DNA of 64,000 bases from Amycolatopsis sp. CA-128772 (GTDB lineage Bacteria > Actinomycetota > Actinomycetes > Mycobacteriales > Pseudonocardiaceae): assembly GCF_002904295.1 (NCBI RefSeq), contig NZ_PPHG01000096.1, positions 124,001-188,000 on the forward strand, given 5' to 3'. The number at the start of each line of letters is the position of its first letter. The stretch's first letter is position 1. Made by a program: the position numbers and the translations under genes. This document shows positions 1 to 7,635 of this stretch, in pieces. Under the pieces are notes generated by a model, which searched no databases, was not told the DNA's origin, and saw only the letters and a program-made list of their open reading frames with translations.

Positions 1-1
1 C

Positions 2-361
2 CACGACCTGAAGCTGGACCGCGCCGAGCTGAGCGGTCACCTGTTCGGGCCGGACCCGAAGGCGTGGGTGCTGATCGCGACCCCGCCCGGCGAGCCCGCC
101 GTGGTGGCCGGCTTCGCCTTCTGCAGCTGGAACTTCTCCACCTGGGAAGCCCGGCCGGGGATCTGGCTGGACGACCTGTTCGTGCGCCCGGCGCACCGCC
201 GCCACGGCCTCGGCGGCGAGCTGCTCGACGAGCTGCGCAACCGCACGACCGGGCGCGTCGAGTGGGACATGCAGGAGGGCAACGAAAAGGGCCAGGCGTT
301 CTACGCCCAGCTCGGCGCCGAGCCGGTCCCGGGCTGGATCCGCTACCGCTGGCGGCCGTGA
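2..361 (+). CDS. GNAT family N-acetyltransferase (5' end outside window)
   Basis: This is the C-terminal part of a GCN5-related acetyltransferase, which would transfer acetyl from acetyl-CoA to an amine; the substrate cannot be told. The frame is open from base 2. The acetyl-CoA pyrophosphate loop is visible as RPAHRRHGLGGEL, preceded by the beta-strand IWLDDLFV and followed by a late NEKGQAFYAQLGA helix typical of the fold's end. About 119 residues are present, so roughly the first 30 to 40 are missing. An internal ATG-type start at 68 would cut the fold and is unlikely to be the real start. Confidence 0.85.
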   Translation, partial: HDLKLDRAELSGHLFGPDPKAWVLIATPPGEPAVVAGFAFCSWNFSTWEARPGIWLDDLFVRPAHRRHGLGGELLDELRNRTTGRVEWDMQEGNEKGQAFYAQLGAEPVPGWIRYRWRP

Positions 362-362
362 A

Positions 363-376
363 CTTTCACGAGAAAG
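363..376. terminator. Short inverted repeat after the GNAT gene
   Basis: Arms CTTTC and GAAAG flank ACGA one base after the GNAT stop codon. The core resembles the longer CACTTTCACGTGAAAGTG palindrome at the 3' end of the membrane-protein gene near 47.3 kb. A terminator or RNA-end role is inference from position only. Confidence 0.3.
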
Positions 377-401
377 AACCCGGCCCCGTATCGTATGCGG
401 T

Positions 402-1085
402 ATGGGAGATGGTTCGGTCCGGAGGTCCTCGTCGGTCGAGGACTACGTCCGGGTGATCTACGGCCTGGTCGAGCGGGGTGAGGCGGTCACCAACACGTCG
501 CTCGCCGGCCGGCTGGAGGTCAGCCCGTCCTCGGCGTCGGGGATGGTCACGAAGCTGTCCCAGCTGGGCCTGGTCACCCACGTGCCGTACCGCGGCATCG
601 AGCTGACCGCCGACGGCCGCCTCCTGGCGCGCTCGGTGCTCCGCCGGCACCGGCTGATCGAGACGTACCTGGTGTCGGAGCTCGGCTACACGTGGGACGA
701 GGTCCACGCGGAGGCGGACGCGCTGGAGCACGCGGTGTCGGACAGGCTGGTCGAGCGCATCGCCGCCAAGCTGGGCAACCCGGTCCGCGACCCCCACGGC
801 GACCCGATCCCGGCCCCGGACGGCAGCGTGGAGGAGCTCCCGGTCCGCATCCTGGACGACCTCCAGCCGGGCGCGGTGGGCGAGATCGTCCGGGTCTGGG
901 ACACGGACCCGGAGCTGCTGCGGTACCTGACGGAACACGCGATCAATCTGGGCGAACGCATCGAGGTCGTGGAGCGCCAGCCGTTCGGGGGCCCGATGGT
1001 GGTGAAGGTGGGCTCGCCGCCCGACGCGGCTACGCACGCCATCGGCAAGGAGATCGCGCAGGCGTTGTCGGTCACCCTGCGCTGA
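402..1085 (+). CDS. DtxR/MntR-family metal-dependent transcriptional regulator
   Basis: A 227-residue iron- or manganese-sensing repressor. The N-terminal winged helix (about residues 10-75) contains SSSVEDYVRVIYGL and the recognition-helix region VSPSSASGMVTKL. The metal-binding and dimerisation domain follows (HRLIETYLVSELGYTWDEVHAEAD...LEHAVSD), with His and Glu residues at the usual places, and a C-terminal SH3-like FeoA-type domain ends the protein. The length matches IdeR/DtxR. The ATG at 402 is preceded by a possible -10 (TATCGT at 389-394) only 7 nt upstream, so the message may be leaderless. Iron versus manganese specificity cannot be decided. Confidence 0.9.
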   Translation: MGDGSVRRSSSVEDYVRVIYGLVERGEAVTNTSLAGRLEVSPSSASGMVTKLSQLGLVTHVPYRGIELTADGRLLARSVLRRHRLIETYLVSELGYTWDEVHAEADALEHAVSDRLVERIAAKLGNPVRDPHGDPIPAPDGSVEELPVRILDDLQPGAVGEIVRVWDTDPELLRYLTEHAINLGERIEVVERQPFGGPMVVKVGSPPDAATHAIGKEIAQALSVTLR

Positions 1086-1157
1086 CCCGGTTCCCGCGCG
1101 CCCACCACCGCCTACCGCTACCCGCACGAAGCCATCACCGCCCCCACCCCGACCTGC

Positions 1158-1238
1158 ACCAGGTCCTGGCACAACGCCGGGCTGCCGGCGACACCCCACC
1201 TCGTCCTCACCCGCCACCAACACCACGGCCGCTACTGA
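1158..1238 (+). pseudogene. Degenerate 3' tail of a DDE transposase
   Basis: The frame ending at the TGA at 1236-1238 encodes PHLVLTRHQHHGRY. This matches the better-preserved tail LVLTHHEHHGRY at 42.1 kb, which belongs to an IS5-like DDE_Tnp_4 transposase. Upstream residues are too decayed to align. The core of the 30-bp repeat family (CAATGTGGCGTT) begins 8 nt after the stop, exactly as at the second site. No transposase catalytic core remains. Confidence 0.5.
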
Positions 1239-1244
1239 GAAGCC

Positions 1245-1385
1245 CCCAATGTGGCGTTGGGTGCGTCCTGCGCACCCAATGTGGCGTTGGGTGCGTCCAG
1301 CGCACCCAATGTGGCGTTGGGTGCGTCCAGCGCACCCAACGTGGCGTTCGGTGCGTCAGACGCAACCAACGCCACATTGGGGCGC
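1245..1385. repeat. 30-bp palindromic repeat array A (four direct units, one inverted)
   Basis: Four head-to-tail 30-bp units start at 1245, 1275, 1305 and 1335, followed by one unit in opposite orientation at about 1365-1385. Each forward unit holds a 9-bp perfect inverted repeat, CGCACCCAA and TTGGGTGCG, around TGTGGCG, so each can form a hairpin. The period is 30 nt with no spacers, so this is not CRISPR. The period being a multiple of three produces open frames with a decapeptide repeat on both strands, which I regard as non-coding. A mirror-image array lies at 41.8-42.0 kb. Confidence 0.9.
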
Positions 1386-1466
1386 TTGGGGCGCTCGGGA
1401 CGGCGAGAGGCGTACGCGCGGGTGACGTCATGAAGCGGATGTGGTGACCACTCCCCGCCCGCGACC

Positions 1467-2294
1467 ATGGCCCGCATGAAACCCTTCCGCTTCGGCATCG
1501 TCGCCGGTTACTCGCCCGATCTCACCTCGTGGACCGCCCAGGCCGAGCGAATCGAGAAGCTCGGCTTCGACACCCTGCTCGCCACCGATCCCGTCGGCAC
1601 CGCCGATCCCTTCGTGCTGCTCGGGGCCGCCGCCGCGGTGACCCTCGACCTCACCGTCGGCACCTTCGTGCTCGCCGATCCCTTCCGCGACGCCGAAGCG
1701 CTCGACTGGCAGGTGCAGACCCTGCACCAGCAGACCCGCGGCCGGTTCGAGCTCGGGCTGGGTGCCGGGCGGCCCGGGGCCGATGCGCACGCGAAGAGCC
1801 TGGGCCGGGAGTTCCCCGCACCGGGTGAGCGCATCACACGGATGGCCGCCACCATCGAACACCTCAAGCGGCACGCCGACCGGCCGCGGTTGGTGCTTGC
1901 CGGCGGGGGGCCGAAAATGCTGGCGCTCGCCGCGCAAGAAGCCGACACCGTCACCTTCGGCTGGGCGCCTCGGACGACCGAAGCCGAGGCGGAGTCCATT
2001 GTGGATCGATTCCGGAACCTCGCCGGGGCGCGGTTGCCGGAGGTCGAGCTCGGCCTGAACCTGATGGCCGTCGGCACCGAACCGTCGCCCGCGATCGCGC
2101 GGTGGGCCGGGGCCGACGTGCCCGAACTCGCCGCCGCCGGTGCCGTCACCGTGCTGCCCGAGGATCCCGGCCACGCCACGGAAACCCTTCTCCGGTGGCG
2201 GGAACGGTGGGGGATTTCCTACGTCACGATCCACTCCGGCTACGCGGAACCGTTCGCGGCGATCGCCGACGAGGTGCGCAAGGCAGGTGGGTGA
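1467..2294 (+). CDS. LLM-class flavin/F420-dependent oxidoreductase
   Basis: A 275-residue luciferase-like monooxygenase-fold enzyme. The TIM-barrel opening FRFGIVAGY is followed by the cofactor-contact strands TLLATDP and LTVGTFV, then GRFELGLGAGRPGADA, a signature of the actinobacterial F420-dependent branch (TIGR03621-like). It probably reduces or oxidises a small organic substrate with F420 or FMN; the substrate is unknown. It stands alone between repeat array A and an HTH gene. The start ATG at 1467 directly precedes the conserved first strand. A neighbouring Ddn-type protein at 36.7 kb also suggests that the host makes F420. Confidence 0.85.
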   Translation: MARMKPFRFGIVAGYSPDLTSWTAQAERIEKLGFDTLLATDPVGTADPFVLLGAAAAVTLDLTVGTFVLADPFRDAEALDWQVQTLHQQTRGRFELGLGAGRPGADAHAKSLGREFPAPGERITRMAATIEHLKRHADRPRLVLAGGGPKMLALAAQEADTVTFGWAPRTTEAEAESIVDRFRNLAGARLPEVELGLNLMAVGTEPSPAIARWAGADVPELAAAGAVTVLPEDPGHATETLLRWRERWGISYVTIHSGYAEPFAAIADEVRKAGG

Positions 2295-2367
2295 GGGCCC
2301 TTCCGATCTTGCGGAGCTGCGCCTACGCTCCAACTTTCGGCAATCGGGAGTGCTTCGGAGCGTTGTG

Positions 2368-2700
2368 ATGACCGGTCAGCGAACACGCACCATCGACCGG
2401 GGGGAACAGGCGGAGCTGAGCCGGCTGCTGGCGGCCGGACCGTTCGACGTGGCCCTGCGGGCGGCGATCCGGGCCCGCGGCCTCGGCCTCGAGCGGATCC
2501 GCTATCGCTTGCGCGGCAGGGGAACCACGGTCAGCCTGGCCACCCTCAGCCACTGGCAGTCGGGACGGTGCCGGCCCGAGCGGCCGGAATCGTTGGAGGC
2601 CCTGCGAAACCTCGAGGACATCCTGAACGTGCCGGACGGCTCGCTCAGCAGGCTCCTCGGCCCACCACGGGCGAGAACGCGGTTCCACGCGCTCAACTGA
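2368..2700 (+). CDS. Small helix-turn-helix DNA-binding protein
   Basis: A 110-residue XRE/Cro-like protein. The central part RGLGLERIRYRLRGRGTTVSLATLSHWQSGRCRPER has the layout of an HTH, with VSLATLSHWQSG as recognition helix, then a LEALRNLEDILNVPDGSL helix. No effector domain is seen. The frame is open upstream to 2140, but the ATG at 2368 (or the GTG just before it) starts the coherent protein. It may be transcribed alone, between the LLM oxidoreductase and the dehydrogenase. Targets are unknown. Confidence 0.75.
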   Translation: MTGQRTRTIDRGEQAELSRLLAAGPFDVALRAAIRARGLGLERIRYRLRGRGTTVSLATLSHWQSGRCRPERPESLEALRNLEDILNVPDGSLSRLLGPPRARTRFHALN

Positions 2701-2720
2701 GCGACGATTAGGCTCGCGGC

Positions 2721-3779
2721 ATGCGAGCTGTCGTGATGGAGGAGTTCTGCGTCCCGCCCGTCGTGCGGGACGTGCCGGAACCGGTGGCCGCGCCGGGTGG
2801 TGTCGTGATCGAGGTCGACGCCACCGGCGTCTGCCGCAGCGACTGGCACACCTGGCAGGGTCACGACACCGCCGTCACGCTGCCGCACGTCGCCGGGCAC
2901 GAGCTCGCCGGGCGGATCGTCGCGCTCGGCGACGGCGTCCGCGGCTGGGAGCTCGGCGCGCGCGTCACCGTGCCCTTCGTCTGCGCCTGCGGCACCTGCG
3001 CCCAGTGCGCCCGCGGTGACCAGCAGCTCTGCGACCGCGAGTTCCAGCCCGGGGCCACGCACTGGGGTTCCTTCGCCGAGCGCGTCGCCATCGAGCACGC
3101 CGAGACGAACCTGGTCGCGCTGCCGGACTCGCTCGGCGCCGCCGAGGCCGCCGCGCTCGGCTGCCGGTTCGGCACCGCGTTCCGCGCGGTGCTGCGGCAG
3201 GGGCGGGTCACCGCGGGGCAGTGGGTTTCGGTGTACGGCTGCGGCGGTGTGGGGATCTCGGCGGTGCTGCTGGCCGTCGCGGCGGGCGCCGAGGTCGTCG
3301 CCGTCGACGTCTCCCCGGCGGCCCTCCGGCTGGCCGCGAAGTCCGGTGCTGCCCTCACCGTCGACTCCTCGGCGTTCGACGGCCCGGAAGCCGTCGCCGC
3401 GCACGTCCGCGAGCTGACCGGTGGCGGCACGCACGTCTCGCTCGACTGCCTCGGCTCGCCGTCGACCTGCGCGGCGTCGGTGGGCAGCCTCCGCAAGCGC
3501 GGCCGGCACGTCCAGGCCGGGCTGATGCCGCCCGCGCAGGGCGTCGCGCCGCTCCCGATGCACCGGGTCGTCGGCGGCGAGCTCGAACTGGTCGGGATCC
3601 ACGGCCTGCAGGCCCACGAGTACCCGGAGCTGCTGCGGGTCGTCGAGACGGCGGGGATCGACCTCGCCGCGCTGATCGGACGGCGGATCGGGCTCGACGA
3701 CGTACCGGCCGCGCTGGCCGCGATGACCGACCCCGTGCCGACGCGCGCGGGCGTGACCGTCGTCACGTTCCGCAACTGA
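2721..3779 (+). CDS. Zinc-dependent alcohol dehydrogenase (MDR superfamily)
   Basis: A 352-residue medium-chain dehydrogenase. The catalytic zinc ligands are visible in GVCRSDWH and in AGHELAG. The structural zinc site is intact, with four Cys in CACGTCAQCARGDQQLC. The Rossmann motif VYGCGGVGISAV and the acidic residue of VVAVDVS after the second strand suggest NAD. It should oxidise a primary or secondary alcohol; substrate unknown. It starts 20 nt after the HTH gene, so the two may be co-transcribed. Confidence 0.9.
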   Translation: MRAVVMEEFCVPPVVRDVPEPVAAPGGVVIEVDATGVCRSDWHTWQGHDTAVTLPHVAGHELAGRIVALGDGVRGWELGARVTVPFVCACGTCAQCARGDQQLCDREFQPGATHWGSFAERVAIEHAETNLVALPDSLGAAEAAALGCRFGTAFRAVLRQGRVTAGQWVSVYGCGGVGISAVLLAVAAGAEVVAVDVSPAALRLAAKSGAALTVDSSAFDGPEAVAAHVRELTGGGTHVSLDCLGSPSTCAASVGSLRKRGRHVQAGLMPPAQGVAPLPMHRVVGGELELVGIHGLQAHEYPELLRVVETAGIDLAALIGRRIGLDDVPAALAAMTDPVPTRAGVTVVTFRN

Positions 3780-3861
3780 TCGGCGGCACCGCGGTCAAGT
3801 GACCCGTTTGTAGCTGATCCACGCTGGCGTTGTGACATTCAGGTGTGGGAACGTCTATTTC

Positions 3862-4029
3862 ATGGTGGCCCAACGCGAGGGGATTCGGCCGCAGGAGGCG
3901 CCCGCTGGACCATTCGGGCGGCTCCTGCGGCTGTTCACCAGCGAGGGTGTGACGTTCCGCGGTCACCGTGTCGTGCCTTCGGCGGTCACCCAGCGTGTGC
4001 GACGGGAGTCTCCGGCACAATCGAGGTGA
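3862..4029 (+). CDS. Possible small hypothetical protein
   Basis: A 55-residue reading frame (65 residues if the GTG at 3832 is used) lies between the dehydrogenase and alkB genes. It is basic, with a GPFGRLLRLFTSEGV segment, and resembles no family I recognise. Its stop overlaps the start region of the alkB gene by one base. Codon use alone does not prove that it is expressed. The rest of 3780-4028 shows no other feature. Confidence 0.25.
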   Translation: MVAQREGIRPQEAPAGPFGRLLRLFTSEGVTFRGHRVVPSAVTQRVRRESPAQSR

Positions 4030-4655
4030 TGGACGCCCTCCTGCCGCGCCCGCGCGCCGAGATCGCGCCCGGCGCCGTGCACATCCCCGACTGGCTCGGT
4101 TTCGACGAGCAGCGCGACCTCGTCGCGGCCTGCCGCGGCTGGTCCGGCTACCGCCACACCCGGCTGCCGAACGGCGGGGTGATGTCGGTGAAGTCGGTCT
4201 GCCTCGGCTGGCACTGGTACCCGTACGGCTACTCGCGCACGACCGGCGAAGGCACCCCGGTCCTGCCGTTCCCGGACTGGCTCGGCGACCTCGGCCGCCG
4301 TGCGCTGGCGGACGCGTACGGCGAGCCGGCCGGGGCGTACGCGCCGGACATCGCGCTGGTCAACTTCTACGACGCCGCCGCGAAGATGGGGCTGCACCAG
4401 GACAAGGACGAGCGCAGCCTGGAACCGGTGGTCTCGATCAGCCTCGGCGACGCGTGCGTGTTCCGCTTCGGCAACACCGAAACCCGCGGCCGGCCGTACA
4501 CCGACGTCGAACTCCGTTCCGGGGACGTGTTCGTCTTCGGCGGCCCGTCCCGGCTCGCCTACCACGGTGTCCCGAAAACCCGGCCCGGCACGGCGGACCC
4601 GGCGCTGGGCCTGACCGGCCGGCTGAACATCACGCTCCGGGTGTCCGGCCTCTAG
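4029..4655 (+). CDS. alkB: AlkB-type 2-oxoglutarate/Fe(II) dioxygenase
   Basis: A 208-residue member of the AlkB family, which oxidatively demethylates alkylated bases in nucleic acids using Fe(II) and 2-oxoglutarate. The iron triad is visible: His and Asp in MGLHQDKDE and the distal His in RLAYHGVPK. The 2-oxoglutarate-binding Arg lies in the C-terminal LNITLRV. The nucleotide-recognition lid includes VKSVCLGWHWYPYGYS. The ATG at 4029 is used; a GTG precedes it in frame. The 3' end overlaps the convergent regulator by about 25 bp. Assignment as a DNA-repair enzyme rests on family similarity. Confidence 0.9.
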   Translation: MDALLPRPRAEIAPGAVHIPDWLGFDEQRDLVAACRGWSGYRHTRLPNGGVMSVKSVCLGWHWYPYGYSRTTGEGTPVLPFPDWLGDLGRRALADAYGEPAGAYAPDIALVNFYDAAAKMGLHQDKDERSLEPVVSISLGDACVFRFGNTETRGRPYTDVELRSGDVFVFGGPSRLAYHGVPKTRPGTADPALGLTGRLNITLRVSGL

Positions 4656-4968
4656 TCCGTTGTGGACTCCTCGTCCGGGACGACAGGCTCAGGTCGTGGC
4701 TCGTCTTGAACGCGCCGAGCTTGAGCATCGCTTCGCGCTCGTCCGGCGCCAGCTCGAGGCCGGGCGGGGTGTGGAGGTCCTTCGGCCGCGACTTCCACCA
4801 GCGCTCGCGGCCGTCCCCGCGGTCTTCCACCTCCTCGATCGGCTCCAGGTCGGCGAGCCGGCGGAGGTGGTAGCTGGTCGTCCCGGTGCTCTCGCCGAGG
4901 GCCTTCGCGACGCTCGTCGAGTTCGCTTCGCCGTGTTTGCCCAGGTAACTGAGGATGTCCCGGCGCAC
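4630..4968 (-). CDS. ArsR-like winged-helix regulator with a disturbed 5' end
   Basis: The protein reads EAFYKALANPVRRDILSYLG, then a typical ArsR recognition helix ESTGTTSYHLRRLADL and a wing with GRERWW. Conserved sequence reaches back to base 4998, but no ATG, GTG or TTG precedes it in this frame. A well-placed ATG at 5002-5000 is one nucleotide out of frame. The only nearby in-frame start is the GTG at 4968-4966, which would drop the first helix. So the gene is either frameshifted by one base at its start, mis-sequenced, or starts unusually. It is divergent from the membrane protein at 5001 and overlaps the alkB 3' end. Confidence 0.6.
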   Translation of the reverse strand: MRRDILSYLGKHGEANSTSVAKALGESTGTTSYHLRRLADLEPIEEVEDRGDGRERWWKSRPKDLHTPPGLELAPDEREAMLKLGAFKTSHDLSLSSRTRSPQRTRGRTPGA

Positions 4969-5000
4969 GGGGTTGGCGAGGGCCTTGTAGAAGGCCTCGC

Positions 5001-5411
5001 ATGAAGAAGCTGTTCTGGGCGGCGGGGCTGGCCCTGCTGCCGTGGATCGCGGTACTGGGCGTGACGCTGCCGGACGTCGTGGCGGCGCGGCACTGGCGGC
5101 TGGCCTGGACCGGCTTCGACGCGGCCGAGGCGGTGGGCCTGCTGGCCACGGCCTGGCTGCACGGCCGCGGCGAGCCGCGCACACCGTTCGCGGCGACCGC
5201 CACGGCGACCCTGCTGCTCGCCGACGCGTGGTTCGACGTCGTGACAGCCGGCGACGGCGTGGTGTTTTCGCTGCTCATGGCCGGGCTGGGGGTACCACTG
5301 GCGCCGGCCTGCCTGTCGGTGGCCGTACCGCCACCTGGCTCGCCCCCGGCCCGGCCTGGGCGGCGTGGCTCGCCATCGGGCTCACCAACGTCGGCGGGCT
5401 GGTCGTCGTGA
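5001..5411 (+). CDS. Small integral membrane protein, C-terminus possibly frameshifted
   Basis: A 136-residue protein with hydrophobic segments LFWAAGLALLPWIAVLGVTL, FDAAEAVGLLATAWL, TATATLLLADAWFDVV and VFSLLMAGLGVPLA. After about residue 107 the sequence turns into Pro/Ser/Gly-rich text. The +2 frame meanwhile gives another hydrophobic stretch (PAWAAWLAIGLTNVGGLVVV) at about 5355-5412. This suggests that a one-base shift near 5310-5340 destroyed a fifth helix. It sits back to back with the ArsR-like regulator, their start regions overlapping, so the regulator may control it. Function unknown. Confidence 0.6.
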   Translation: MKKLFWAAGLALLPWIAVLGVTLPDVVAARHWRLAWTGFDAAEAVGLLATAWLHGRGEPRTPFAATATATLLLADAWFDVVTAGDGVVFSLLMAGLGVPLAPACLSVAVPPPGSPPARPGRRGSPSGSPTSAGWSS

Positions 5412-5443
5412 GTGGCAAAGCGGGTTGGCACCCGCCTCGCCGA

Positions 5444-6280
5444 TCACGACGCGGGAAGGAAGCGCACGGTCTGGCCCGGCCGCAGCTGGGCCGCCAGGTC
5501 GAGGTCGGCCTCCTCGACGACCGCGATCACCGGGTAGCCGCCGGTTGTCGGGTGGTCGGCGTGGAACAGGATGGGGCGGCCCGACGGCGGGACCTGCAGC
5601 GAGCCCGGTACGCACGCCTCCGACGGCAGTTCGTCGTGACGCGCGCGGGTCAGGGCCGGGCCGGTGAACCGGATGCCGACGCGGTCCGAATCCGGGGAGA
5701 CCGTGTACACAGCGGACAGCAGGTCGTCCGGGGTGGTGAACCAGTCGCGACGCGGTCCCGGCGTCACGCGCAGCACCGGGTCCGCCGGCAGCGGCGCCCG
5801 CGGCGCGAGGTCCACCACCGGAAAAGCCCGCGGGGCCGGGCCGATCGGCAGCAGCGTCCCGGCCGTCAGCGGCGGCGGGCCCAGCTTGCCCAGCGTGTCC
5901 GTCGCCCGGGAACCGAGCACCGGCGGCACGTCGATCCCGCCGCGGACCGCGACGTAACTGCGCAACCCCGAAACCGCCGTGCCCAGCGACAGCTCCTCCC
6001 CGGGCCGCAGCGTGATCGGCCCGTCCGGCCCGCCCTTCGAGAGCGGGCAACCGGCGCCGGTGACCGCCACCGTCGTCAGACCCGAAGCGCGCAGCACCAG
6101 CCCGCCGAGCGTGACCTCCAGGGCGGCCGCCCCTTCCGGGTTGCCGACCAGCCGGTTGGCCAGGCGGAACGACCCGCGGTCGGCGGCGCCGGACCGGCCG
6201 ACGCCGAGGGCCGCGTGGCCCGGGCGGCCGAGGTCCTGCACCGTCGTCGCGAACCCCGGCCGGACGACCTCCAGCTTCAC
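5444..6280 (-). CDS. pxpC: 5-oxoprolinase subunit PxpC (biotin-dependent carboxyltransferase-like)
   Basis: A 278-residue member of the KipA/PxpC family. With PxpA and PxpB it forms the ATP-dependent 5-oxoprolinase that opens 5-oxoproline to glutamate. It begins VKLEVVRPGFATTVQDLGRPG, the family's hallmark start, and contains TTVAVTGAG and the loop FHADHPTTGGYPVIAVV. The GTG start at 6280 overlaps the pxpB stop by 4 bp (GTGA), which implies translational coupling. It is the last gene of the five-gene minus-strand 5-oxoproline operon. Confidence 0.92.
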   Translation of the reverse strand: MKLEVVRPGFATTVQDLGRPGHAALGVGRSGAADRGSFRLANRLVGNPEGAAALEVTLGGLVLRASGLTTVAVTGAGCPLSKGGPDGPITLRPGEELSLGTAVSGLRSYVAVRGGIDVPPVLGSRATDTLGKLGPPPLTAGTLLPIGPAPRAFPVVDLAPRAPLPADPVLRVTPGPRRDWFTTPDDLLSAVYTVSPDSDRVGIRFTGPALTRARHDELPSEACVPGSLQVPPSGRPILFHADHPTTGGYPVIAVVEEADLDLAAQLRPGQTVRFLPAS

Positions 6281-6888
6281 GACGTCACCGCCTCGAAGCG
6301 GACCCGGGTGCCCGGCGGCAGCAGGTTCGGCGGGTCGCGCTCGACGTCCCAGACCGGCGCGTCCGTCCGGCCCAGCAGCCGCCAGCCGCCCGGTGACGCG
6401 CTCGGGTAGACCGCGCTGTACTCGCCCGCGATCGCCACCGAGCCCGCCGGGATCCGCGTGCGCGGCGACGACCGGCGCGGTACGTGCAGCACCGGGTCCG
6501 ACCCCGACAGGTACGCGAACCCCGGCGCGAACCCGCAGAACGCCGAAACGTACGCACCCGCGGTGTGCCGCGCGATCAGCGATCCGACGCCCAGGCCGGT
6601 CTCCGCGGCGACGTCGGCCAGGTCTTCGCCGTCGTACACCACCGGGATCACCACCTCGCCCGCGGCCGTCGCCGCACTGTCCACAGGGGACACCTGCCGC
6701 AGCACCGCGCCCAGCCGGCCGGGGCCGGTCACCGCGGGGTCGAAGCGGACCAGCAGTGTCCGGGCCGCCGGGACGAGCTCCACGACGCCGGCCGGCGGCG
6801 ACTGCGTCAACGCCGCCTGGAACCCCAGTACGTCGGCGGTCTCCACCAGCACCGCGCGCCGCCCGCACGGCAGCAACCGGACGGTCAT
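6277..6888 (-). CDS. pxpB: 5-oxoprolinase subunit PxpB (KipI/allophanate hydrolase subunit 1-like)
   Basis: A 203-residue PxpB subunit, start MTVRLLPCGRRAVLVE. The family motif FCGFAPGFAYLSG lies near residue 120 and the conserved end includes GGWRLLGRTDAP. PxpB partners PxpC in the phosphorylation and ring-opening step of 5-oxoproline hydrolysis. Its ATG overlaps the pxpA stop as ATGA, and its own stop overlaps pxpC, so all three subunits are coupled. Its length is slightly below that of B. subtilis KipI but covers the whole domain. Confidence 0.92.
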   Translation of the reverse strand: MTVRLLPCGRRAVLVETADVLGFQAALTQSPPAGVVELVPAARTLLVRFDPAVTGPGRLGAVLRQVSPVDSAATAAGEVVIPVVYDGEDLADVAAETGLGVGSLIARHTAGAYVSAFCGFAPGFAYLSGSDPVLHVPRRSSPRTRIPAGSVAIAGEYSAVYPSASPGGWRLLGRTDAPVWDVERDPPNLLPPGTRVRFEAVTS

Positions 6889-7634
6889 CCGGTGAACGCG
6901 CCGAGCTGGATGCCCGCCTCGGTCAGCGCCGCTTCGATCCGCCGGGCCAGCTCCACCGCGCCCGGGGTGTCCCCGTGCACGCACAGGGAATCCGGGCGCA
7001 CGTCGAGCTTGGTGCCGTCCTCGGTCACGACCCCGCCGGTCGCCATGCCGACCGCGCGCGTGGCGACCACGTCGGCGTCGTGCAGGACCGCGCCCGGCTG
7101 CTTGCGCGGCACGAGCCGGCCTTCGGCGGTGTACGCGCGATCCGCGAACGCCTCCGCGTACGCCACCACGCCGGCCTTCTCCGCCTCCCGCTGCATTTCC
7201 GAGTTCGGCAGGCACAGCAAGGCCAGCTCGGGGTCGTACCGGCGCAGGCCGTCGACGATCGCCGCCGCCTGCTCGACGTCCACCGCGGCGGTGTTGTACA
7301 GCGCGCCGTGCGGCTTCACGTACGTCACGCGGCTGCCCGCCGCGCGGGCGAACGCGTCGAGCGCGCCGATCTGGTAGAGCACCTCGTCCGCCAGGTCGTC
7401 CGGCGCGATGGCCAGGGCGCGCCGGCCGAAGCCGGCCAGGTCGCGGTAGCCGACGTGCGCGCCGATCGCGACGCCGCGTTCGGCCGCCAGGTCGCACACC
7501 CGCCGCATCACCGACGGGTCGCCGGCGTGGAAGCCGCACGCGATGTTCGCGCTGGTCACGATGTCGAGCATGGCTTCGTCGTCGCCCATCTTCCAGGCAC
7601 CGAAGCCCTCGCCGAGGTCGCTGTTCAGATCCAT
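6885..7634 (-). CDS. pxpA: 5-oxoprolinase subunit PxpA (LamB/YcsF family)
   Basis: A 249-residue LamB/YcsF protein. The signature MDLNSDLGEGFG sits at the start, then the metal-site-like SANIACGFHAGDP, then VKPHGALYN near residue 105. PxpA is required with PxpBC for the cytosolic ATP-dependent conversion of 5-oxoproline to glutamate. The open frame extends upstream to 7706, but the ATG at 7634 matches the family start. One base separates it from the stop of the hydro-lyase gene. Confidence 0.94.
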   Translation of the reverse strand: MDLNSDLGEGFGAWKMGDDEAMLDIVTSANIACGFHAGDPSVMRRVCDLAAERGVAIGAHVGYRDLAGFGRRALAIAPDDLADEVLYQIGALDAFARAAGSRVTYVKPHGALYNTAAVDVEQAAAIVDGLRRYDPELALLCLPNSEMQREAEKAGVVAYAEAFADRAYTAEGRLVPRKQPGAVLHDADVVATRAVGMATGGVVTEDGTKLDVRPDSLCVHGDTPGAVELARRIEAALTEAGIQLGAFTG

Positions 7635-7635
7635 T

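Noticed and set aside
1207-1498. Repeat-encoded decapeptide proteins on both strands of array A
   Set aside because: The 30-nt period yields open frames in several phases; the peptides only mirror the palindrome and lack ribosome sites.
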